In this document: piece after piece, positions 34,001 to 46,000 of the stretch
How the letters are laid out: the number at the start of each line of letters is the position of its first letter
Position numbering within the stretch: the first letter of the stretch is position 1
DNA from: Nectonema munidae
Taxonomy: Eukaryota; Nematomorpha; Nectonematoida; Nectonematidae
Length of the DNA: 64,000 nt
Assembly: GCA_030549495.1 (NCBI GenBank)
Contig: JAUIRK010001035.1
Coordinates: forward strand, 434,001-498,000
Direction of reading: 5' to 3'
Translations under genes and position numbers: made by a program
The notes under the pieces: generated by a model
Told to the model about the DNA's origin: nothing
What the model saw: only the letters and a program-made list of their open reading frames with translations
Database searches by the model: none

Positions 34001-37000
34001 GGGATGTAACTTACCGCAAGGTTGTGTAGTTTTTCTCGACTACTTTTTATATGCTTTCAATATAATCTGTTGGTTTTTGACTTCTACCTACATGCAGGTG
34101 CGAAGTATCTTTAAAACTACAAATAAGGTCATTGCAGGATATTCCAATAGGATCGTGGAGCCAGAGTTGTAAATAAAATCAAAATTTACAACTCTTCATA
34201 TTCAAGGGTAGCTGATAAATTTTACATTCATCATTTATATAAATTTAGCATAAAATTGTATTATATTTTACTCAAATAAATTTATGAATAATTAATGTAT
34301 CTTTATTTCTTCTTGAAAGTCGGAATCGGAGTAGAGGGTTTTTGATATATGGAGCTGAAACCAGAGTTGGAGTTAAATAATAAAAATGTCCCAATTCACA
34401 GCCTTATCATTTTTGATTAGGGCACCTCTCAGATTTTCTCAGCTAACTATCGTAAAGGAGTGTAACTTGTAAAAACTATAAAAATAATATGTATTTTTTG
34501 AGTAGAAGTAGTCAGAAGGATATATATTTTGGAGCATTTTTTTATATTTGGTTAAACTTAATTTTTATTTTAATACTTAGATATAAATGTAAAAAATAAA
34601 TTTTGGAGCAAGCTTTTATAGGATTTTATTTCAGCTTTTTAAATTTCAAAGCTTGTTATTAATTGACAGAAATTACTTTGGCTTTTTCTTGAATCTATTG
34701 AATAAAATTGTATTATATAAAAATATAAAATATTTATATAAATTAAAAATTTCTTTTATTTCAGGAAACGTTCAAATTTCAAGAGTAATGTTTTTAATCA
34801 AAATTCAAATATCTATAATTCATAGAGGTATTTGTAATATTTGGAAAATTTTAGACTTTCCTACTTTTCCTAGAATTACTATGTAAAATATAAAATGGAA
34901 TACTAAGACCAAATTTCAACAAATAGGGATTATAATGATAATAATATTTATGAAGCTAAAAATGTAACACTTATATATGTTAGAATATTAATGAACTTTA
35001 TATAGCTTGGTATGTAAGATGATGAACCTACTGCCTCCTCTTCTACCATTGTTTAGATTTAAACCGTTTTAATCCTTAAACGACGAATGTCATATGTTTA
35101 TCCTAATAAGGAGATGTTACCTCGAAAACTAAAAAAATATTAGTACCACGTTGATAAGTATAACATTAGCTTGTATAAAAAATTTAATAGTAGCTTATCA
35201 AAACCTGCTTGTTCATGAAGTTGACAAGGAAATTTGTGATAGGAACCAAATTTTACAGAGAAAAAAATCCATTTAGATCCGAATAAAGTTGAAGATTTGA
35301 TAATGATTCATAAAATAAGTCATTAAACAAATTTTAATAGCATGTTTATGAATTTTGCCCAGCCAGAGACTCTAAATCCCTATGTTAAAAGACCTAAATC
35401 CAGCCAAAGGTGGCATTGAGACCCAAGGAATTTCATTCCAAAAATCTTGAGTTCGATTCCCGATGTACCCGAAATCGATTTCTTGTTCTTAATCTGATAT
35501 CGTCCTGTTGACATGAAGAAGAGCATACGGTGAAGAAACCAATAAAAGTCCCATCACATAAATCTTACCCCGTGGATACGGGAACAAAAGACGTTAAGCG
35601 AAGTTCAAGAACCGAAATCCACCCCTAAAGGACTTTAGTGTGTACCCTTTAGTTTGTAAAGTGGAAATGGTCAAAATAAAGAATACTGGAAAGAAATTAA
35701 AACGTATATTTTCGTAAATCAAAAAATAATTAAAACAAAGAAAAAAAAGTTGAGAAAAAGAACGTGAAGTTCTGAAATGTTTATAATTCCTCTATTTTTT
35801 ACATATTTTTCAAATAAATTTAATGACACCTCCCTTGGGAGGTCTGTTTTCCATTTTGGAAATCGCCTCCCAACTCATTCTACAAATTTTGAAAATTTCT
35901 TACTTTATATAGTCACATAAAATTTTGTTTCATTTGGTTTTTTCTTCATATTTTGGTGATTAAAGGTTAATTGATATTGTCAGTAAAACTTTAATAGATA
36001 ACCGCTAAAAGGATTCCATAAAACTTTTCAAAATAGTTATTTTATACCCACAAACTTTTCTAAAGTGTGGATATTTTAAACTAAAGCATGAATTAAAGTT
36101 TACTTAGAAATGATAATTATCAATTGCTAATTAAGGTTTCAACATGATGCCTTACAAATTTCTACATTATTAGTCTTAATAACCTAACAATTATTAAAAT
36201 GCGTATACAATATTTTATTTAGTACTAGTAAAATATTAGTATTTATGTTACTATCTCTGATAAAAACTATTTCCGTATTTATATTTGATTTTCAAAAATA
36301 TATCAAAACAAACATTTAACACAATCACGCTTAGAATATATCATAAGGTTCGCGCCAAAAACAAAAAATAGGAAAGAGATTGTTACCAGTTGCAAGCATA
36401 ATATCACGGAAGTTAAGAGCGCAATATGATACATGACATATCTGCATATTATTAACTGTTGCAAGATCGAGATCTTCATCAGAGAAAGGAGCTTGAATCC
36501 AAGACAAGCTGGATAAATCTCCTTTTCGAAGTGCATTAGCGTAAAAGTATTTACTACTCAATTGTGAATTTTCTTTTTGAAATGGAATGAAACGATAGGA
36601 ACCGCATACAACTTTTTTCATGGACTCGACTTTCTTGAAAACATTCATAACCAAGTCACTTGAGGCTAAATGCTTCGCAATATATTCTGCATCTATCTGC
36701 GGCATACAATCTTCGGCATTGCCATCATTGAAAATCATTCGTATTTGATGACCGCCATATTCTTGTCGTAAACAATTGACCATGCCAATGATTCCTGATG
36801 TAGATGAGTCGGATTCATAACTCAGCCAAATAGTGCTCTTATCTATCTTCTTTTCATTTTCAGCTACAACTGTTTTTAAATCGTCTACCCATTCAAAATT
36901 ACTGTTATTTTTAGTGTCGATCGGAAAGTGTAGAATTTTCGAAACGTCTGTTTCTTTCTTTACTCTGCACAAGAAAATTGATGACATTAGACCATCTCTA

Positions 37001-40000
37001 CGAGAAGCAACGACATTAAAACCGGCGTCTTCGAGCCTTTCCAGCCATTCATCGTGACTCAAATATAAACCGAGTTGTTTGTTCGAGTCGAGGCTATTTG
37101 CAACGCTTTCTGTTATTGCTGTTAGAGAAAAAGCCGTGAAAAAGTTGTCGGTAATTTCAGAAATTAACAGAAAACCACTTTCACTCAAATAAGACCTTAA
37201 AACACTTAATACACCAGGTAAGGATTCTAAGGAATATCTTTGCAGAAAATTTGGCGCTATTAAAATGTTAAAGTTTGGAGAATTGGCAGCTTCTACCGAA
37301 GGATTCCAAGTTTCAATATCTAAATGATTAAATTAAATTTAGGTTATCACACATGATAGAAATATGTTATACCAATTTTAAATCTTGATAGATCTTCTTC
37401 TTGTAACTTTGAAGTATCAGAATCTAAAGCAACCCCTTTTACTTTTGTGTGAGGATGCTGGTCCACTAATCCGACTATTTTTTTCAGGTAAAAGGCCAGA
37501 GACTCTGTTGAAAAAAATATTTAAAGTAAATAATACGATAAAACTGGTTATAATAATACGGCTCGCTGCGATTTCTCCTATTTTTATTTTCTGGTTACTC
37601 GAGGATAAGCAATTTTCAATGCATATTTGAAGTAAAGGAGATAAAATATTAGCGTGGAAAAGTGCATTCAATAATTCATCATTGAACAATTTATTCTAAA
37701 ATAATCATATTTGTCACAAGAAAGAAAAAGAATTACAATTTGGAATAATACTTTATGCTTTTCATAAACCTTAAGCACATTTTCATAGAGTAGATTGTCT
37801 AGATTTAAGCTTAGAAGTTCATTGAGATACACTAAAAGATTCAAATTATTCTTCGAAAAATCCTGTTAAAAAGATTGTTGAAGTTAAGGAAGTAAAAATG
37901 ATAAAAATTAAAAATTACCTTTGCGGATAACTCAGTGACTTTTTTATTTCTATTTTTAAAAAAATCGGTATCTAACATATTTTTGAGTTCTTGTTTGTTT
38001 GGAAGAGAATCAGGAGACGAAACAAACTTTTCAATACCTGAAAACAAAATATATATTTCAGATTCCGGAAAGGGGGTAAATTATATAAACTCACCATCCT
38101 TAATCACATTTTCGCACACCTCCTTATAATTAGAAAGAAATAAAAAAAATTCATTTGGGATACAAGAAATTTGATCATCAAATCTATGAGGTACAAATTT
38201 CAGCTGTTCAAGGATTGGCTTTTTGTGTATTTGCATTTCAGTTATAATGGCAGTATGTAAATCGTGAATTTTAACACCCCCAGCAACAAAGGTTCCATAT
38301 ATAGGGCGAAATAAGGAATTAAAATCTGTAAATAAAAATAACTAGTGAAACATCAATTTAGCAAAATGAATTAAACAATGTATAAGATATATCATTATAA
38401 AATTTTAAATAATACACTTATGGCCTCCCTCATTAGACAAAGCATAGGATTCTTGAAGAATAGGGAAACTATGACACACATCCTCGTCTAAGCAGACTTC
38501 ATCAGAAGTAGAAAATTGAATGAGCTTCCTTGCTTCATTACTACTCGTAGGTAAAAGATGCCAAGTTGATTTATTTGCGTTTTGAATATTTGATAAATGC
38601 ATTTTAGAATCTATTTGTAATTTTCTAATGCGAGTAGGTAATCGCAGAAAATTAGAAGTGTCGGCTAAGATTCCAGTTTGAAGCATGGAATCTAAAAAGG
38701 TTATCCAATTTCCATCCCACTTCAACCTATAATACAAACCTAAACATAACATAATTTTTGAACATATGATTGAAACATATATAAAGGATACCTGAGGTGT
38801 CAGCCTGCAACATTCCCTGAAATTCTTTTGTGTATTCATATCCACGGAGACGTAAGATTTTGTAAATTGAATCAGAATCAATAACTTTTTCATTTAAATT
38901 TAAAGGCAGTGATACATTTGCTATTGTTTCAATCTAAAATATTATTTAATGAAGTTGAAAATATATCAACATAGTTAGTTTAAAATTTTAAATAGGGCAA
39001 AACATAAATCATTTAACTTACTTCAAATTCACAAAATTAACTGGAAACATTTAACTTGCTTCAAAGTTACAAAATTAATCAAAACAAGAAAGGCAGTTAA
39101 GAATAGTTGTATCTATGCGGGAAATAAAAATGTTATTAAACTTTTTTTTATTCTTTTTCACGGTTATTTATATTTAGACTGAATCTGTTATGTTGTTAAA
39201 TTTAACTTTTTACCGCCCGGTTATAAAAAATGATGGGTGCGTTAATTTCACTGTAATATTTTGATCTTAGTTATCAGAATATATTAAAAAAATCAAAAGG
39301 TAGCGCTTCAAAATTTCAAGTTCTGTGATGTTCCATATAAGGAACATAGGGAGTTTACCAGTAAAATTTAAGGAAAGGATACTATTTACAAAAAACTCAC
39401 AAAAAAGTATGCTAACATAAACAATTGTTAATTCGGAACATTTTGTGATCGACTCTCACTCCTATTACTTATGAATGCTCCATTGCAATTCTTTAGGATG
39501 GAAATATGTCTGTTTTCCATTGGTGATGAAAAAAGTACTTTGGGGTGTTTTCATCAAGAAGGCATGTTTTCTTTGTTTTTATCAATTTGCTGGTGCCAAC
39601 AAAATTAGAGTTTCAGTTTATGAAATATATTTTAAAATATGACATTATCTAATCCTAACTAGAGATTGCACTCCGTGGACCCCGTCTTCCGGGTAAAAAG
39701 CGAAAAAAAGCCTCCCCGCTACTAGGGAAAAAATACAAGATTGAATTCACAGTTATAATCATATTTTTACATTATATGATAGATAATGTGGTGGTATTTA
39801 TGTATTATATGCATTTCAAGGCTATATGTATTATTTATAATTCATGATTCAACTTGTAAACAATTCATATGTGGAGGTATTTATGTATTATGTATGTGTA
39901 TTTCAAAGCTATATGTATTATTTATAATTCATCATGATTCAAATTGTAAACAAAAACAGACTCTCTCAGGATTATTGTTTTTAAAATTTTAAATAAATCA

Positions 40001-43000
40001 TTTCAAAATTTTAGTGTTCTTGATGAAAAAAATATTTTTTCCCCGGGAAATCCCCAGGGGGAGAAAAAATTTACTTCAGGGTCCCCACTTCACGGGGAGG
40101 GAAAAAAGCCTTCGGGGTGCAATCCCTAATCCTAACCATGAGCCTTAAAAATCTCTTATTCTTTTTGCAAATGTAATATAAATAACATTATTCAACCTTA
40201 ACCATAACCCTAAAAATTTTTTCGTTTTGCAAATTTAATAAAAATAACAATATTCAACTCTAACCATAAACCCCAAAAATCTCTTGTTCTTTTTGAAAAT
40301 TTATTTGAACATGACATTATTAACCCAAATCAAGCTTAAAAATACCATTTTTGCAAATATATTATAAATATGACATTATCTAACCCTTAGGTTAGAAATC
40401 TCTCTTTCTTAATAAGGTTAGATTAGAAAATATACTATGATTTTTTTTACACTCTAACACTTTGTTATTAGTACCACTATATCATAGGGATATGACATAC
40501 TTAGGCATAGATATACACTGTAGAAATATGCAATTTAAAAAATATTTAAAATCACAATGATCTTTATACCGTTGTCCTCCCTTTCTTACTTATCAAATCA
40601 TACATTGCGAAAATTTTACCCTAAATGGTAGTGAATGTAAAGTGATTAAAATCATGAGAGGTTATTGGATGTCCTCATCCTCTTAAGGGTTCGGAAAATA
40701 GTGACTAACTAAAAAATATAGGGAGGAAGGGGGTTGTCTTCCCTGCCCAACCTCTTAAGGTTTTGAAAGATATCAAATAATGGAAAAATATAAAAATCGC
40801 TTTAGTATTTTGCGAAAAAATATATAAGTTAAGAAAATAAATACTTTTATTTTATAATTACACATGTAATAATTAATGGTGTTGTTGTTGTTGTTAGCCC
40901 CTAGATTATACTATCTTTATATGAGTATAATCTATCAGTTCAAAACAAAGCTTTGTTTAAACTGAGAGAGTATTTCCATGAAAGCAAATATTCTCAGGGA
41001 AAAGTGTAAAATTGTGTTACACTTTCGCAACAGCAGCGATAAACCAGTTTAATTTCAGCCAAGCCGCAAAAATCCACCATAAGGTTCTGCTGGCTCTTTG
41101 CAGGCTTCTACATATTGTGTAATAATTAATCTTTTTAAAAAATACAATATTTAATTTGCTAGTTGAGATCCTAAAAAGTTCAATAAATCATTATCTAAAT
41201 ATAGCTTACAATTGACAAAATGTTACATTTTGGGAAAGCTATAGTCGATTTAAAATATAAGCGCAAAAAATGGACAATATATATACGCAATAGTGTTTAA
41301 GAGGGCCAATAAATTATTTTTTTCTAATATTTTTAAAAAAAGTTTTTAATAATTCAATAAAGGTAAAAAAACTTGATCTTCAAATCCGTCACAAGCTCTG
41401 ATATAGCCGGTTGTAACCACGCTTTCACTCTCAACAATCTCGAAGTAATTTGTAGACGGCAAAATCATAACAGTAAAAACAACGGATCCTAGTAATAAGT
41501 ATGGATTAACTTTAATGAATTTAAATAAACCAGAAAAGACGAAAAAATATTTTCTGTGAAAAAGCCATGAAATGATCCCAAAAATAGTAACTCTAAAGAA
41601 TTAAATTAAGAGAGTCACTAAATTGTAACTTTTTGTCTTCTAAAGTAATTAGTTAGTTAGATTTTTTTACTTAGGTTTAATTGTATGAATTTATTGATTT
41701 AAAAAGAATAAATTTATCTGTTTTAATAATACTTACAAACTAATCATTCTTATAAAGCCGATAATATAGTAAAATTCTTTTAAAAAAAACTTAGACATAA
41801 ATCTAAAAAAGAATTTAAGGTACCATTTCAGGAAAAAATTAAATTTTTGGTATAAATAATAAAATAATAGGTAATATAGTGTATGTTACTTGGTTCAATA
41901 ATAATGACCGTTCTATGGAACTTTATATCTTCTAACTCAATGGCCATGGAGTCAAACGGCTTATTTTGAAATTTAGATAAGGCTTGCCACGCAATAACGA
42001 CATATCCAGATGCAGGAAACAAAATTCTATCATCAATATAATGACCTGATATAAAACTCCACATTGGATCTGCTAAATCTACAGTCACTTTAAAACTTGT
42101 AGATAAACTTCCATCTATGTTTTCTTTGAATGACCTCCAATCAGGACAGTTCCAAAAATCGGAGTGGTCGAGTTTAATATATGGTGATATCATTGGAGTT
42201 TGCTTTCTTACAGGATAAGTTATATTTGGATACAATTTTTGGACGTCTGGATTTGCCCCAAAACAATACAGACTAAAAAAATCTGTATATAGTATATTGT
42301 TAAATTTAATATATAATTTTTAATCTCTTCAAACTAAAAAATATTGGCAGTATATGTTTCCGTAGAGACTAGTGATGGAACGATTGCTCGGAATTAGAAT
42401 CGAAAATAGATCATTTTTTAAGTATCCGTATCGAAAGTAAATTAATAATTGAATTCATGTACTTTTACATTAAATTTTTGTTTTAACTAATACATCATTA
42501 ATTAGTTATTCTTTCAAGCCAAGAAATTAAAACGGCTATTATAATCAGTATATTTGTTTATAATAAAAATAAAAAAATATTATCAAAATCTGCAAGGGTG
42601 TGTAGAAGGTTACATGGCTGCTAGTATATATACCCCGAATTTGTGATGATCCTCTAATCCGACAATATACTATTCTTAAAGGATTTTTGTTTTTTAACCA
42701 GTCGTCTTCAGCTTTTTTAAATACAAAAAATTTCAAAAGGAGATATAATGCTCCACACCAAGATGTCAAAACTACAAGGAATATCCTATATTACAAGGTT
42801 GGAATAATTTTATGATCAAAAATTACTCTTATTTCTTTTTTTATTGTGAAAACATTTAATCCATATTATCCCATCGTCAGTTTAAACCAGAGGTGGGCAA
42901 AGTTTTTAGTAAAAGGAGAGAATTTAAAAATTCACACCTTTAAGGGGAAGTATTATATAATAAAATAGGCAATATTCAAAATAGCTTAGGCACATCTTAA

Positions 43001-46000
43001 AGAACCAAACAATATGTTTTTGTTGATTTTTTAAAAAAATTTCAAAGTTAAATTTCATTAAAAATTTATTCATCTAAAGTTTTTTAGCATATAATAAAAC
43101 GATTTATTTTTCAGATCAAATAAAAACAATCCCTCTGAAAATCAACCAAGTAAAGAAGATCCCTCTATAAACGAAGTAAAGATAGTTCTGTGATTAAAGA
43201 ATAATTTAAAAATATATTTGCATTAAATTTCATATTAAAAAAAATAACAAATGAATTAGAAAATTTAACTAAACAAAATTAAAAGTTATTAAATATAAAA
43301 ATAATTCTAAATACATCAAGTAAAGACGTAAAATAAGAGGGATTGTCTTTACTAGTTCCTACTTTTCTTAATCAAAATCTTATTTATTTGGGTAAATTTA
43401 TTTAAACATCAGTAAGAAAATGTAATCATGAAAAAATATTGTTAATTATAAAACTTTCTTTAAAAATAATTACCAGATTCTCATTTATTATACACTTGAA
43501 ACAATAAATATAAGTTACTTCAATCTTCAAAATTTAACATACGAACTAAACTGTGAAACAGGAGAAAGAAAAAAAGCAAACCATTTTGGTGAAAATAGTT
43601 TGAAAGGTATTATGATCGAGTAATTTGAGTATCTAAAATTTTCCAGTCAACCAATTTTTTGCATCATTAATATTAATCTAACAGTGAATGAGTTTAAATA
43701 ACCTTATCTCATCGGGCCACTGACAATAGTTTGCCAAACTTATCTTTTAAACTGGCGTAAATAATTTTAAAATACTTTTATATCAAATTACTTAATGTCA
43801 TCTGCTTTCTCTGTGATGAAATGGATAAAATTGTAAATAATTTTTACGTACTCAAGAAAACTTGAAAGTTTCAGCTATAAAACCAAGTATTGCAGTGATT
43901 TTTTTGAAAAACGAAATGAAACGGGTTATAATGGACTTGAAATAACTTTAATAGCACTAAAAGAATTTCAAAGGAAGATTTGGTTAATAAGATAAAACTT
44001 AATACATACAACTTTTTTGTTCATTTTAAAACTTCTTACTTGAACAAGAACACAAAGGAGATTAAAGAATTGATATTATAAATTTTTACCTTCCAATATT
44101 TTCATAAAAAAAGGCCAAATTATTTTCATTATTTCTTTTCATCAAAGATACAAATTTGCATTCCGGTGCGAGTGACCTGCGTAAAATAGCTTGAAGTAAA
44201 CCATGAGGTGCAATTTCGATAGTAATTGCATTTTCTGGTATAAATTTCAAAGCATCCTGTTTTAAAGAATAAAATTTGATATATAAATTTATTGTAAAAT
44301 ATAAAAAAATTAAAATTACTAGAAATAAAACAGGACTACACAAATTATTGGCTTGATATTCGGATGAACAGTATTGTGCATCGTGCGTGTCCCATTTATC
44401 CTGTGGAACACTAGTAGATATCCAATTTTTACTTCTTTTTATCTAATTTATAGAGGACTTATTCAAAAGATGATAAAACTATTACAAAAAATATTTACAG
44501 GATTCTTTATAACATTATCTAAACGTAGTTTCAATTTTGGAGCAACGGGAATCATGTAGTAAGAATGAAAAGCTATTCCTGAAGATTGTACAAATTTGGC
44601 AAATATATTTTTAGACTAAAAGAGAACATTAAAAATCATTTCAAAAACTTCTTTAAAGATGGTACATGAAGATCAGAAATAAATGCTTCTATTGCTTCTT
44701 TTGGTCCAGAAACAGTAACGGTATCTTGTGCATTGTGAATGGCAGGAACTATACCTTCTGGGCACATTTCTTTACACTCCTGCCAAGTGAGCCCTAAAGG
44801 TCAAACAAATATAAACGATATAATTATGTCAAAAACTTAGCATACCAACAGCTGCCATGCCTCCCAGAGGAAGATTACTTTCTTCGATGCATTTACCACG
44901 GTAGTAAGCAGCAAGCAGCATCTGTTCTCTTGTTAAAGCACCGTCGCAATAACCACACGCAAGTTCTCCAACAGAATAACCAATGATCCCGTCAGGAATA
45001 ATATTCAACATTTTCAGGGTGTCAGTTAATGCGATCTAATGCAAAATAGAAATGTAATGAATATTTTGAAAATAAAATTGAAAATAAAATTGAAAATAAC
45101 TTGTATAGACGCTATACAAAGAAAGGAATTTAAAGGCGTTTTAATGATATTTGGATCATTTGAGAAGACTAGATTTTTAAGATCGATTCCATACTTTGAC
45201 ATAATTTCAGCCGATTCATTTATAGATTCTACAAATTTGGGTAGAGTTGAAAGAGATTGCCCCATTCCAGACCATTGAGTGCCCATTCCTGAGAAAATAA
45301 ACCATATAGGTCGAGAAGTAGGGAGCTGTTTCTAAAAAATTTAAATTTGTTAAAAAAAACTTTATTTAAGCGACTTCAAAAACTCGCAATCTTATGAATT
45401 ATATTTCTGCTAATATTTTAAGGAAGGAACATAATCAATTTACTTCGATAGGAAAAGAAGGGCAGTCTTTATCGGAAGAAGTTTCTAAAATGGTATAACT
45501 CCTGAAAGGATGAGATGATGTTTCTGTAAAAGCTAGATTTTCAAGTAAAGAGTACAAGTCATAATCCGAAGAATTATTCTTAGCCAGCGTTAAAATAGAT
45601 TTAACTGACGTTTCGGTTCTACCTAAAATCATAAAATTTCCAATTTAAAGTACCAAAATGAAATATATAGTTAAATTTGGTAAAGAAAACGTCCAGAATA
45701 AGTTATCATAGGCGCTATGGAGTTGCATTATTTACAAATCAACTATGACTCAATACATTGAAATTGTTTCCGCTTCGATTGGTAAAAATAAATGTAGAGC
45801 AAGTGTTTTCAAAAAGAAGGCAGAATTGACCGATTATACAGACAATGCAAATTTAGCATATACTATAGTTTTTTATAGTTGATCGGTTAACGTGAATTTG
45901 ATGAAATGATATAGTGTAACAGCGAGGTTAAATCTATTTTAAACATGACAGTTTGTTGTAACATCTTCACAAAATTAATGTTAGATTTTTAATATTTGTA

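Larger units (their letters stand above)
30510..36386 (-). other. 5.9-kb FAS intron rich in transposon relics
   Basis: It contains the second copy of a dispersed repeat (30875-30985), a hAT relic (31032-31735), a triplicated repeat (32805-33085), a piggyBac relic (33110-34170) and a tRNA-like SINE candidate (35380-35700). Segments 31750-32800, 34200-35340 and 35710-36380 show nothing recognisable. Confidence 0.6.
38934..41372 (-). other. FAS intron with minisatellite, MITE and hairpin cluster
   Basis: It holds a possible TTAA-flanked element (39206-39367), a worn minisatellite (39595-40430) split by a MITE (39661-40127), and a cluster of five hairpins (40902-41107). 40440-40870 shows nothing recognisable. 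Confidence 0.6.

Noticed and set aside
37385-37630. Plus-strand open frame opposite FAS exons
   Set aside because: It is antisense to well-supported FAS coding sequence and has no recognised similarity.
38408-38418. Donor at 38418/38417 for the FAS DH exon
   Set aside because: It leaves the wrong phase for the next exon; the donor AAGT-GTATTA two bases further keeps frame.
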